Below, piece after piece: positions 19,838-30,504 of a stretch of 64,000 bases of DNA. This DNA is from Thereva unica (lineage: Eukaryota > Arthropoda > Insecta > Diptera > Therevidae): NCBI GenBank assembly GCA_949987705.1, contig OX465281.1, positions 179,814,516 through 179,878,515 on the forward strand, written 5' to 3'. The first letter of the stretch is position 1, and each line of letters starts with the position of its first letter. The notes under the pieces were generated by a model that worked only from the letters and a program-made list of their open reading frames with translations, did no database searches and was not told where the DNA came from. Position numbers and translations under genes: made by a program.

Positions 19838-21390
19838 CTTACTAATATTATAAACGCGAATGTTTGTATGGATGTTTGTTACTCTTTCACGCAAAAACTA
19901 CTGAATAGATTTTAATGAAACTTTACAATAATATAGCTCATACTTCAGAATAACATATAGGCTATCTCGAAACCTTCGGGTAGCTGTAGTGTACTGATAT
20001 AGAAAAATCCGAAACTTTTGTATGGGAGGTACTCTTCAAATTTCTGCTAAAGAAGTCAGATCCATTTTGTTTTGGCTTTTTTCCGAAAAAAATACGATTT
20101 CCAAAGTTTCAGATCGATCGGAGTTTATTTACGGATAGTTGCCGTACAATTTTGTTGAAAAAATCAGATTTATCGCGAAGGACGCGGTTCTCTGAACTTG
20201 GATTGAAGTAACTTCGGCTGCATGTGCCTGATTTTAGCAATGTATGGCTTAAATGAAAGGTCTCGAAACCAAAAATACGACAAATTCAATAATCAGATGT
20301 TCGTCGCTTTTTCTTTTTGAGCTATGGTACCTGGAAATTTGCATAGATTTCAAGGTGCTTCATTTTTCAACATACAATAATTTTGCATGGGACATATTTT
20401 TTTTTCATATTTCTTACGGAAAAATTACTCTTTATCATGCCGTTAAATGTTTGAAAAGTTCGCCCAATGTTGCCAAACGTTGCTTATTGAACGTATTAAC
20501 TGTCTCCATTCATAGTGTGAAGTGTGACATCATCGGGAATTGCATCAACGCTACTTGATGGTGGATGTTTAGTGTATTGAGCACCCAAGTTCCTATTGAA
20601 TTTGAACCAGAGAGAAACACCTACATGTAACATCAGTAAAAACTCCCGTATTGCCACATCCGTGCAAAATTATTTTTTTGGAGCGAATGCACCATGGCCT
20701 ATAAAAAATATGTCGAAGCGCATGACAGGGCTTTTCAAGATTTCCGAGGAAAACCTAATCCATGGTAGGCGCTCTGACACTACTTGCTCAACTTTGCCTG
20801 GTATACTTCGATCAAAGCCTGCAAATGAGCTGAACGGATGCATGCTTGAAAGCATCACATCTATGGAACAGTATTGAAAAAACCAACTTTTGGTCGTTTC
20901 AAATAGCGAAATTTCAATCGATAGCATCGATATTATTCGGAATCAAAAATACGAAAATGGCTCCTACTGTATATTAAAATTCTTATCACCTCAACTGCAA
21001 AATAAACGGAAGCTATAGCGCGTACCAAAAGAATTGGAAATATAAACACAGGCGGCGAACTGACAATTTCACACCCATTAAAATTTCGTGTATGGATAAA
21101 GTTCAAGCGGACGTGCATTGTAATTTCTTCTTCAAAATTCATTTACGGGCAAAAACACTCCCTCATAGCATCTGACCACGACAAGAGTGGCAGTGAGACC
21201 GCTGAATTGTGATTAGGGATATAAATGAGCAAGTGATTTGAGTTTTTAAACGAACGGAGTTACACTTTTCTTTACGAATGTACTTGCATCCCGGGATTTG
21301 AGACTCTCAGTGCCCATCGATTTTGAGATTCCCAATTGTTTTGGCGCACGCCATACTATTGGCTTATTTGTGCAGCGAGGCGCACCGGGT
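19838..21390 (+). mobile_element. Helitron-like non-coding repeat (tentative)
   Basis: It starts TCTTACTAATATTATAAACG, repeating the 18737 motif, and runs to GCGCACCGGGTTCCAGCTAG|T. A TC start and CTAG end beside A/T hosts would suit a Helitron, but no 3' hairpin was verified and no Rep or helicase is inside. Frames of 80-100 codons in the interior show no known domain. Confidence 0.4.
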
Positions 21391-21459
21391 TCCAGCTAGT
21401 TCTTTATAAAAAACGAAAACAAAACAATTTCTAAATTTTTAAATCGAGTATAACTCGTT

Positions 21460-21630
21460 ATTTTCACGGGCTATCCAAGCCTACATTAAAAAAGTCTCCC
21501 AGATCATCATAAATACCAGGATCTCCCATTGGTTGTGACGGTTCTGAGTCTATTACTAGTCCAGTCAAATTAGAGGTTTGACTGGAAGATAATTCGGAAG
21601 TTGCTGAAAATCGGAACAGCCCTTAAAAAC
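21460..21630 (-). other. Possible acidic C-terminal exon
   Basis: The minus strand keeps an open stretch of about 50 codons reading ...TSNLTGLVIDSEPSQPMGD...DLGDFFNVGLDSP and a stop. It could be a downstream exon of the MADF gene at 22690-23059, which ends at a clear donor. The splice phase does not fit simply, so this is speculative. Confidence 0.3.
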
Positions 21631-21663
21631 ATTATTATGCATAAGCTGTAGAGACTGCCACGC

Positions 21664-22538
21664 GATTGGACGACTGCAAACTTTTTTATTCAAGGTCAAA
21701 GGGTCAAAATATCAGTTTTTTGAAAATATATGCTAAACCGTACGTCTTATCAGAAAATTGTGTTTGCAACATTTGTATATTAGGCGATTATCTACAAAAA
21801 AATATACATTTTCTCGTAGGAATTGCCATTTCTGAGATATTGTCGTTTTAATAAGTTAAAATACTCATATCATTCCCGACTTGTAAAGGTCATCAGAAAT
21901 TTAATAAATCCTTTGTTGGAGTACGCGGCTAATATTTTCAGGGGTGATTCCTGGATATCTTTAGAGAATAAAATTGTTCTACAGAGGGCGGCTATCTCCA
22001 CGCCTACATATTTTTTGAACGGAGTCACTCAGGTTGCTGTGCTTTATACCAAATAAAAGAATACACATTTACCTAAAAGATGAGCCTAATTAGGCTACTT
22101 TATGATAATTACTTTAGAAGTTATTCAAATTTCAGTAAATTAAAAAAAAAACAAAATTTTTTCCCTAATCACCCTGTATCTTAGTGGATAGTGGAGATAG
22201 CCGCCCTCTGTAGAACAATTTTTTTCTCCAAAGATATCCAGGAATCACCCCTGAAAATATTAGCCGCGTACTCCAACAAAGGATTTATTAAATTTCTGAT
22301 GACCTTTACAAGTCGGGAATGATAGAATATGAGTATTTTAACTTATTAAAACGACAATATCTCAGAAATGGCAATTCCTACAAGAAAATGTATAATATAC
22401 TTTTTTGTAGATAATCGCCTAATCTACAAATGTTGCAAACACAATTTTCTGATAAGACGTACGGTTTAGCATATATTTTCAAAAAACTGATATTTTGACC
22501 CTTTGACCTTGAATAAAAAAGTTTGCAGTCGTCCAATC
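21664..22538. repeat. Long inverted repeat (arms about 340 bp)
   Basis: The left arm 21664-22000 and right arm 22192-22538 are near-perfect reverse complements over their length (for example GATTGGACGACTGCAAAC / GTTTGCAGTCGTCCAATC and CAGAGGGCGGCTATCTCCA / TGGAGATAGCCGCCCTCTG). About 190 bp of AT-rich spacer separates them. It can form a large hairpin or cruciform. It is either a foldback element or an inverted duplication within the Harbinger. Confidence 0.9.
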
Positions 22539-22689
22539 TGCTAAAAAGCGTACGGGAAAATTTTCAACACTACTTTATAACAGAGGGAGAAGTACCATGG
22601 CAATACAAGTTTATTTAAATTTATAACTGTAATATACAATTATTATAAAGTATTTTTGTTTTACTTACCAAATCTATATTCGAATAATG

Positions 22690-23059
22690 CTTGCTTGTTG
22701 TCCCTACAGCACAATCTAGGAACCTCAGGGCCTTGAAAAATTCCCATTTACTTTCAACGGGTGACTCCTCTGCACTCGCGCCACTTTTTTTCATTTTTAA
22801 TTTCCGCAACTCCGCGGTATACTGCGATCTTATATTTTGCCATTTATTGACAACAACTGACTTCTCTTTGCCTAGAGATATAGATATACATATATGTATC
22901 GTGTAGAGACTTCGTTTTCAGATCTCTATTCCTATATGTCCCCAATGAAGCATCCCACAGTTCTGGACAATTTTCGTACAAGGATATTAAATTTTTTATT
23001 TCTTCTTTTGTCCAAGAACTGCCTGTGGTCCTAGAAATTCGCTTTTTTTAATACTTTCC
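22690..23059 (-). pseudogene. MADF/SANT-like DNA-binding protein of the Harbinger
   Basis: The minus strand reads SSWTKEEIKNLISLYENCPELWD and TYRNRDLKTKSLHD, then after a frame change VVNKWQNIRSQYTAELRKLK and SKWEFFKALRFLD. This is the MADF/Myb-SANT pattern. PIF/Harbinger elements carry such a second gene, whose product helps bring transposase to the nucleus and the ends. The stretch ends at a good donor (TTTG|GTAAGT, 22669-22675), so a further exon is expected. An ATG at 23059 is one frame off, which fits a single-base loss in the following A run. At least two frame breaks make it non-functional as read. Confidence 0.75.
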
Positions 23060-23154
23060 ATTTTTTTTTCTTATTGCTTGATTTTCGTGGTAACACTTTA
23101 AAGAAAACAACTCCGTCCGTATTAACTCGTACAACTTTACAAGCAAGTTTGTAA

Positions 23155-23335
23155 AGTTACCAGTGCTCACGAGAAAGACGTCAGTGCGTGTTTTTATGTG
23201 TTTAGATTGCACGAGAAATATCGTGTCAGTGTTTATGCCAGTGCTGTGCCAGTGCACCAACCAGTGCACTGACATGATGTTTACATTGCACTGGCTGCAG
23301 CACTGGCATTTGCCAGTGCAATAACTGGCAAAAAA
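23155..23335 (+). promoter_or_regulatory. Right subterminal motif cluster (CCAGTGC)
   Basis: At least seven CCAGTGC or GCACTGG motifs occur in under 200 bp, including CCAGTGCACTG and paired GCACTGGC copies. This mirrors the left end; both ends also share TGTTTACATT. Confidence 0.6.
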
Positions 23336-23357
23336 GTCGTATAGTTTAAACGCACCT
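23333..23357 (-). repeat. Harbinger right TIR
   Basis: The inverted copy of 17761-17785, followed by TAA. Confidence 0.9.
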
Positions 23358-23699
23358 TAACTGTTAAGTACTTGTCAGACTTAACCAAAAAGAACAAATT
23401 TTACGGTAATACTGGAAATCCCGGGATGAACCGTAATTTTCTGAAACTATATCACGCGTAGAAAAAAAATCCCCGTCAAAAAGTGCTAATGCGAGGTTTG
23501 AAAAATTCGCGCTGTTTGTCAAGGGTAGCGAAATTTTTGCACCATTTTTAAAGGTTGTCGGATTTTGACAAGTGATGTTTTGTTCGAAGGCTATCGCTGT
23601 GCAGAACTCAAAAAAGATCACTTCGTTTAGAACGGGTCTCATTCCATCGAGTTTATTAAATATTAGCAAAACTTGTAAATTTATGGTCTTTCTGACAAT

Positions 23700-24300
23700 T
23701 AGCCGAAGTTTTTCTATTTAAACAAACAAGGCCCGAACGAATATTATGAAATTTTTTTCAGATCTTCGTTAATATTTTTTTCGGCACCTCAATGAAGTCG
23801 ATATAGTTTTTAGTTTGGGCGGTATCGTGCAGGCACAAATTCATAAACGTCGCTTAAACAAAAAAAACGGTTCGACCGAATTTTATGAAAATCGTTTCTT
23901 TCAGGTCATATTTTGGTTAAGGCCCTTCGAACGGCACCTCAACTAAGTCGATATCTTTTATAGTTCGTGCGATATCGTGCAGGTACAAAAATCACTTATG
24001 TCATTTAAACCAAAAAACCGCTCGACCGAACATTATAAAAATCTTTTCAGATTATATTGTCGCTAATACGCATCGAACGGCACCTCAAGTAAGTTAATAT
24101 CTTTCGTGGTTCGGGCGATATCGTGCAGGTACAAAAATCACTTACGCCGCTTAAACAAAAAAACGGCTGGACCGAATTTTATGAAAATCTTTTCAGATCA
24201 TATTTCGGTTAATATGCTTCGAACGACACCTCAACGAAATCGATATCTTTTTTGGTTCGCGCGACATAATGCTGGAAAAAATGACCGCATACGTACGCAC
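23700..24300 (+). repeat. Tandem repeat, about 146-bp unit, 4 copies
   Basis: The anchor CGGCACCTCAA (last copy CGACACCTCAA) recurs near 23782, 23932, 24078 and 24224. Each unit also has CGACCGAATTTTATGAAAAT-like, GATATCGTGCAGGTACAAAA-like and AAACAAAAAAACGG-like segments. Confidence 0.85.
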
Positions 24301-24639
24301 ACACACACACATACTTCCTCCCAATTTTTTGCTTAACCCTTGGTTACTACTCATGGGTCTACGTGACCCTGTTCACTTTGGAAATAAAATTTTCGTACAA
24401 TAACTATTAGACAACCCTGCTCCACCGCTCGTGTATTTTCAGTATTGAGCTCGTACTTGCGCATGGTGCGTGTGTTTAGTCGCTCTGTGCATATCTCGCG
24501 ACATAACAGTAGTGACAGGGTCAGATTGACCCTTGAATAGCAACGACGGTAAGTGAAAACTATTGTCTTTATTTTAAATCATTTTCTCTAATGTAAAATA
24601 TATATTATTTTTAAAGGTTTTTAAAACGATTTTATTAGC

Positions 24640-25310
24640 TCGCTTTCTTGTCTGTCTGTTTGTCCGGTACAAATCTTGCAATCGATTTTTTGACTACCCG
24701 TTACCCGATCACCCTGAAATTTTGCACACAGCTTGAGCTCCGATGACAATGCAATATGGTATACTCATTATACCGTTAGATCCATGGCGGAGGACTCTAG
24801 AGGACGGATTACTGTTTTCTTCACGGAACAAATTTTGCATTCGATTTTTCAAATACTTCCGGATATCCTATCATGGTGAAATTTTGCACACAGCTTTAGC
24901 TGTGATGACAATGCAATATGGTACATACCTTTAGTCCATGGAGGCCGTCTCAGGAGGGCGGATTGAAATTATCTTCACAAACCCTTCAACATGGATATCA
25001 AATGAAATGGTATGTTAAGTAGTACACCATAAGCAATATAGTATACTCAATTTATCGTTTGGTCCATGGCGGTCATCTCCAGAGGGCGGATTACCATTTT
25101 CTTCACAACCCCCTCTATAAGGGTATCAAATGAAAGGGCATCATAAGACGAATGCAATAAGCCATGCCCTTAGATCCATGGCAGACTCCTCAGGAGGGTG
25201 GGTTACCATTCTCTTCAGAGCACGGCTTACCATTTTCATCACAACACCCGCGACGTAGGTACTACAGAAAAGGGTGTGATAAATAGAATACAATAAGCTA
25301 TACGAGGTTT
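24640..25310 (-). repeat. Satellite-related monomers, inverted, inside piggyBac
   Basis: Diverged copies of the CATTTGATACCC..GGCGGCCATGGATCTAACG monomer lie on the minus strand, opposite to the arrays at 28543-36716. Successive units carry TCCATGGCGG and GGGCGGATTACCATTTTCTTC. Confidence 0.7.
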
Positions 25311-25486
25311 ACCATTGTAAATTTAACTTGGCTGCTACCATAAACTGGTGGATTGCCTGACTTTACAACAACCTTCACATGTATCAGTTACATAATTTAA
25401 ATTAATACGGTAAATTATTCAAAGTAAAATGAAAGATAAATGTTTCAGATAATTACGTCTCAAATTTAATTTATAGATGTTTTTAT

Positions 25487-25615
25487 ATGAAGAAAGCAGT
25501 TAAATACAATCAAAAGTCAGCTAAGCGCTTTTCAGTAAAAGAGTAGTTGCGAGCACTCACGAGTGAAAATAGTAAAAATGATCAAAAAAGAGATGCAGCT
25601 ATTATTGAAATAAAA
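25487..25615 (+). other. Possible upstream exon of the piggyBac gene
   Basis: ATG at 25487 opens MKKAVKYNQKSAKRFSVKE, then TAG, then LRALTSENSKNDQKRDAAII in the same frame. The lysine-rich, coding-like composition and the position upstream of a transposase that lacks an ATG suggest a first exon with a nonsense mutation. There is no homology I can name. Confidence 0.3.
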
Positions 25616-26059
25616 ATCATATAAAATTAATTTAGCTTACTCCTACATTTTAATTTTCAGGAATTTCAAATTTAAAAAGATTGGTATATTATTAGTAGAT
25701 TTAGGTAACAATTTTCCACATGTATCCGTCATAATATCATGACCATGTTAAAAAGTGATTACAAAATGTCGCACACAAGACTAAAAACCAGATAATAATT
25801 ATTAGATAAAAAAAACTTTTTAATATAACACGTTTTTATTACGAACTCAAAAGTATAAAATAATGGCACTAGCCCCATACAGATTTAGAACCTCAAACAT
25901 ATTTCTAACACCATACAGATAGTCCTGAAAATTTGTGATTGTGAATTTGTAATAGCTATGAAAATATATGTAAAATTTTAAACGAAAAAACGTGGGGCGC
26001 ATGCTATAGACAATAGTAAGGAGTGTAGAGTAGCTGGGTTGAGAAATCATTCGCATCAA

Positions 26060-27826
26060 TAATATATACGCCTCTACATCGTCTTCTTTGCCTTTTACTG
26101 CTGATAACAGAGAAAACGCCTTGTCTCGTACGCTAAATGATTCTGATGTTAGTGATATCGATTCTAGCGACGAAGAAATATTTAGTGATCACGACAATTC
26201 CACTGATATTGAAGAGCAGATAGACGAAGAGGTTTCCCCCACCCGGGCACATCGCTCTAACTATTTCTTTGGGAAAAATAACTGTATGCGTTGGGCTAAA
26301 AAACCTCCAGCCCAAAGTCGAACTCCAGCTCACAATATTATATCTGTAGCCGTGGGAAAACCTAAAGGACCAGCAGCCACTTTAGTCCCAGATCTATCAC
26401 TAGCGAATGTTTTTGATCTCTTCATCAACGAGCACATAATTGAGACTATCGTTCTACACACAAATGCAAAGATTGAAGAGGTTCAGCTGAAGTATACAAT
26501 TTTTAGACGCACTCATTCATCTCGCACTATTTGGAGACCAACGTTTATAAACATAACAAATATTACAGAACTACGAGCTTTTATAGGATTGCTGTATTTG
26601 GCGGGCTTATTTAAATCGAGCCATGAAAATTTATCTTCACTTTGGGCATCAGATGGTACTGGACGTGACATTTTTCGTTGTACAATGACTCTCTGCCGCT
26701 TTAGATTTTTGATATCTTGCTTGAGATTCGATGATGTTAGCACTAGAAGAGACAAGATAACAAGTTGGCGGCTATATCTAATATTTTATCAGAGTGGATA
26801 AGCCAGTGTCAAAATAATTATTCTCCTGGAGCAACTCTTACTGTCGATGAGATGTTAGCGCCTTTCAGAGGGCGATGTGGTTTTCGCATGTACATATATG
26901 CCAAAAAAACCTGACAGATACGGTTTGAAGATAGTGATGCTGACTGATTCCAAAACCCATTACATAGTAAACGCAGAAGTTTATTGCGGCAAAACATCGG
27001 ACCGACCAAGGACCAAAAACGACAATCTTTTACCAACTCAAGTTGTACTCCGGTTGATAACTCCAGTTGAGGGTTCTAATCGAAATATCACTGGTGACAA
27101 TTGGTTCTCATCCATTGAATTAGTAGACGAACTGTGGTCTCGAAAACTAACATACGTGGGGACTATGAAGTCAAATAAGAGAGAGATTCCAAGAGAATTT
27201 TTACCATATAAAACAAGATAAGTAGAATCGTCTCTGTTTGGCTTCACTGCTAGAACAACAATGACCTCATACGTTCCTAAAAAATCCAAAGCTGTGGTTC
27301 TCATTTCTAGTATGCATCACGATAGCAAGATAGTTCCTGATCAACACAATAAGCCGGAGATGGTCACATCTTACAATGAGACAAAAGTCGGGGTTGATGC
27401 CTTAGACCAAAACTTCTCAGTATCCAGGGCCACTCGACGGTGGCCGATGGTGTTATTTTACGCAAGGGTTAATATTACAGGCGTAAATAGTAAAATTATA
27501 TATGATGCAGTCACTGGAAAGTCGGTAAGTCGACCTAACTATCTTCGCGGACTTGGTATAGAGTTATGCCTACCATACGCTCGACAGCGAATTTGCAATG
27601 AAAAGATACCCCGACAATTGCGTATGATAACATCAAGGGTGTTCAAACTGGCGGTGCCTGAAAGATCTGTTCCAGCTGTTTCTAATGTTGCATCTAAAAG
27701 AAAACGTTGCAGCATTTGCCCCTAAAAAGAGACAGAAAAACAAACAGTGTTTGTTCCTCTTGCAAAATTCCAATTTGCAACACTTGCTCAATAATTGTAT
27801 GTCCAGAGTGCATAGATAATAAGTAA
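26060..27826 (+). pseudogene. piggyBac transposase, broken
   Basis: The N-terminus is acidic (SDVSDIDSSDEEIF), followed by the piggyBac core: LRAFIGLLYLAGLFKS, SPGATLTVDEMLAPFRGRCG, VMLTDSKTHYIVNAEVY, TGDNWFSSIELVDEL and VGVDALDQNF. All four acidic positions known from the Trichoplusia piggyBac active site are recognisable. A C-terminal cysteine-rich CxxC domain ends at 27826. Lesions are a frameshift near 26765, another near 26885 (a small insertion beside the GFRMY motif), a TAA at 27219-27221 and a frameshift near 27722. No ATG opens the frame at 26088; the codon there is TTG and the start is probably an upstream exon. The copy cannot make transposase. Confidence 0.9.
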
Positions 27827-28226
27827 TTGTGTGTCATTTCATTAGAAAATATACTTTTTTTCATAAATAGTGTGTTTTATTTCCGTATTGCTATTCGTAA
27901 ACAAAATAAATATTGTTTTTATGGGAGGGTCAGGCAGACCCTTGAATAGTCAAGGTGTAAAATTTATTTTGAGTAGCTGCCAAAGGTTAAAATGCTCCTG
28001 GGACCTTGAAAGATGAAAATATGTCGAAAATTTCGATTTCGATTTTCGGACCGATTACAATAACTTCCTATACTGGGAAATTAATAAACTTTTCTAAAAA
28101 GACATATTATGTATTTAATTGCTGTTTATATTTTTTTATTTATTTTATAAGTAACAACAAAATACGTGAATAAAAATTATTGCCTTTGTAAAAAATTTAA
28201 CCGCCTTTCGCGTTCCTCGGCCTTTT

Positions 28227-28545
28227 CTACGCTATAGCATAATTTATCCATAACCAGCTCGATTTTTGTTTCAACATGCTAATATAATGACCTTGCTCTA
28301 ATGTTCCTGTATGGAATATAGCACTAATCACTTTATAATTAGAGCAACCTATAAGCAATTTTGCAGACGTGACAGCTTTGATATAGCATTGCTCAATTTT
28401 AATAAACTGTTTTATGATTCAGTTCGTATGATTTTAGTTGTATGATGAGAACAGGTGCTACCGAAATTATTTCCGAATTAAAATTCTTTTGAGTGTACCA
28501 ACAACTTTCACAATGACCACGCAGGGTTCCAATAGTAACACCGTC
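28227..28545 (-). pseudogene. Cryptic ubiquitin-specific protease (USP) C-terminal fragment
   Basis: An uninterrupted minus-strand frame of about 105 codons, without a usable ATG, ends at a TAG (28227-28229). It reads GTLRGHCESCWYTQKNF, APVLIIQLKSYEL, NYKVISAIFHTGTLEQGHY and SSWLWINYA. This is the C-terminal USP/UCH pattern: a zinc-ribbon-like CxxC, P-VLIIQLK-, and the Y-L-AVI-H-G-GHY box with the catalytic His. The Asn/Asp position reads IN-Y instead of IND. The catalytic Cys half is absent, and satellite monomers begin at the truncation point (about 28545). It could be a processed host USP piece or part of a mobile element; nothing here decides. Confidence 0.75.
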
Positions 28546-28911
28546 ATGGATCTAACGGTATACTGAGTATACTGATTGATTATTGTATTCTACTTATCAT
28601 ACCCTTTCATTTGATACTCAGGGCGAGGGGGTTTAGAAGAAAATGGTAATCCGCCCTCTTGACATAGCCGCCATGGATCTAACGATATAGCTTATTACAT
28701 TCTACTTATCATATCCTTTATTCCCATGTCGAGGGGATTGTGAAGACAATGTTAGCCACCCTCTTAAGACGGCCGCCATGATTCTAATGAAATATTGAGT
28801 ATAATATATTGCTTATTGTACTATACTATCATAACCTTTCATTTGAAACCCTTGTCGAGGGGGTTGTAAAGAAAATGGTAATCCACCCTCTTGAGATGGC
28901 CGCCATGGATC
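28543..28911 (+). repeat. Satellite array, segment 1
   Basis: About three monomers near 120 bp, with CATTTGATACCCATGTCGAG-like, GTGAAGAAAATGGTAATCCG-like and GGCCGCCATGGATCTAACG-like blocks. The array is interrupted at GGATCT by a LINE. Confidence 0.85.
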
Positions 28912-30166
28912 TTTTTTTTTTATGAAAAAAACCAAGCTTAGGTGTAACCCTTTGTACTACCAGTCCGTCATGTCGTTCAGTTCATGGTGCAATGTCTAGT
29001 AGTAGCTTGGTTTGAAGAATAGAGGAGAATAGGAAAGGTTAGAGGGGGTCTGGAGGGTGTAGAAGAAAATGACGGTGAACCTCACGTTTGAACTCTAAGA
29101 TGTTGTACGAGTTCGGAAATACTGACTGCGGGAGATCATTCCACAGTCGAGTTGTTCTATTCATAAACGAACGTCTAAACCGTATTGTGCGTGAACGAGG
29201 GGCTGTAGGGTATGGAGGTGAGCCGAGCGGGCTAGTCTTGTGTTGCGGGAAAAGTATTGCCGTGCAGGCAGGAGGTCCTGAATTTCGGTGGAACAGTCGC
29301 CATGGTAATAGCGATAAAGTATGGAGAGGGCTCCTACATTCCTACGGTGGCTCAAGGTGTCTATGGAGGCGCGAAAGGGGCCATCACCAATGAGTTTGAG
29401 GGCACGATTTTGCACCTTGTCGAGACAAGCCAAGGTGGTTTTTGGGGCGCCTGCCCAGATATGTGAGTTGTATTCGAGGCGCGGCCGAATGTAGGATTTG
29501 TATATTGTAGCCAATGCGGCTGGCTGGAGGAGGAACTTGCATCTCTTGAGAAATCCAAGGCATTGGAAGGCTTGTTTGGCGATTTGGAATATGTGATCGT
29601 TCCATCGCAGATGCTCCGTTAAAGTTACCCCTAGGATGTTGAGAGTTGAGTCAGCCGTTAGATTCTCTCCATCCACCGAGACAGGAAGAAGGTCGGTACA
29701 ATTTTTGTTGGAGATCAGACAGTGCTTCGTTTTTGTGGCATTGAATTCGACTCGGTTCATTTCGCCCCAATGAAGAATCGATTCGATATCCCGGTTGATC
29801 GAAGCCGACATCAGTTGACGGTGGTAAAGACAAGGTCTGGCACGTGCTTGTCTTATATTGTCGAAGGAGTAAGAGAAATTCAGAGTACCGTCATCAGCGA
29901 AGCAGTGATGTGGGTTGGAGGGGATTGAGAGCAAATCATTAATGAAGATTAGAAAAAGTGCGGGTGAGAGAATTGACCCCTGGGGAACTCCGGCCGAAAT
30001 GGCGTGGGGGTTGGATTCGACGCCATCCAATACTACCTTGATTGAACGGCCTGAAAGAAAGCTCTTAATCCAGTTCCTTAGAACTACCAATAGCTTGGAG
30101 TTTATTCAACAGAGCTGGGTGCCATACTCTGTCAAAAGCCTTTGATATATCTAGAGCAACTAGGCT
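28912..30166 (-). mobile_element. 5'-truncated LINE (copy 1) in the satellite
   Basis: Minus orientation. The poly(A) tail appears as T(10) at 28912-28921 against the satellite GGATCT, and the 5' end breaks at CTAGGCT, where the satellite resumes CTAACGG. The target duplication is at most two or three bases. It is the same family as 36970-40311. Confidence 0.85.
29161..30160 (-). pseudogene. LINE reverse transcriptase, C-terminal part (copy 1)
   Basis: VALDISKAFDRVWHPALLNK opens the fragment. A frameshift near 30085 leads to WIKSFLSGRSIKVVLDGVES, GVPQGSILSPALFLIFINDL, CFADDGTL (an FADD catalytic box), ILGVTLTEHLRWNDHIF and RCKFLLQPAALATIYKSYIR. The rest is open to the stop at 29161. The endonuclease is missing. 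The Jockey/CR1-like group is likely from the FADD, poly(A) tail and C-terminal pattern, but the clade is not fixed. Confidence 0.85.
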
Positions 30167-30504
30167 CTAACGGTATATTGAGTATACTATATTCTTTCTT
30201 GTATTCTACTTATCATTTTATACCCATGTCGAGGGGTTGTGAAGGAAATGGTAATCCGCTCTCTTCAGACGGCCGTCATTCCTTATTGTAGTCTACTTAC
30301 CACACCCTTTCATTTGATACCTGGGTCGTGGGTTGTGCAGAAATTGGTACCCATAAATGGTAATCTAACAATAATTTGAGTATACTATATTGCTTCTTGT
30401 ATTCTACTTTTACTACCCTTTCATTTGATACCCATGTCGAGGGGGTTGTGAAGAAAATTTTAATTCGCCCTTTTGAGACGGCCGCCATGGATCTGCTGGC
30501 ATAG
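30167..30504 (+). repeat. Satellite array, segment 2
   Basis: Continuation of the monomer array between the LINE and the CsRn1 element. It ends GGATCTGCTGGCATAG, where ATAG is the duplicated target. Confidence 0.85.

Larger units (their letters stand above)
17761..23357 (+). mobile_element. PIF/Harbinger DNA transposon, composite and degenerate
   Basis: The terminal inverted repeats are AGGTGAGTTTAAACTATACG (left) and AGGTGCGTTTAAACTATACG (right, reversed). They are flanked by the three-base duplication TAA at 17758-17760 and 23358-23360, the TWA target typical of PIF/Harbinger. Both subterminal regions are crowded with CCAGTGC/GCACTGG motifs. A transposase runs rightwards from the left end and a MADF/SANT-type gene leftwards from the right end, the two-gene layout known for this superfamily. 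The middle holds inserts: a boilerplate repeat with tandem units (18737-19395), a Helitron-like repeat (about 19838-21390) and a long inverted repeat (21664-22538). The DDE core was not found. Confidence 0.9.
24337..27986 (+). mobile_element. piggyBac-family DNA transposon
   Basis: TTAA lies at both ends (24333-24336 and 27987-27990). The left terminus CCCTTGGTTACTACTC and the reversed right terminus CCTTTGGCAGCTACTC match. GGGTCTACGTGACCC and GACCCTTGAATAG-type subterminal motifs occur near both ends. The exact empty site is preserved in the second R2 copy (GAGCATTTTAAGGAAAAAAT around 50266-50285). The transposase is broken. The left 1.7 kb contains satellite-like segments. Confidence 0.92.
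23450..28085 (+). mobile_element. Dispersed repeat R2, copy 1, interrupted by piggyBac
   Basis: 23450-24336 plus 27987-28085 together match the reverse complement of 50165-51160. The join falls at a TTAA (24333-24336 / 27987-27990) into which piggyBac inserted. The repeat contains four tandem units of about 146 bp. There is no coding capacity and the family is unknown. Confidence 0.85.

Noticed and set aside
20596..20927. 85-93-codon frames on both strands
   Set aside because: No recognisable domain, overlapping antisense frames, and a location inside a repeat-rich insert.
24297..24312. CA-dinucleotide run (and its counterpart near 50292)
   Set aside because: A simple microsatellite shared by the two R2 copies, not a feature in its own right.
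29088..29558. Frames of 65-100 codons opposite the LINE RT
   Set aside because: Antisense or out-of-frame shadows of the RT coding sequence.
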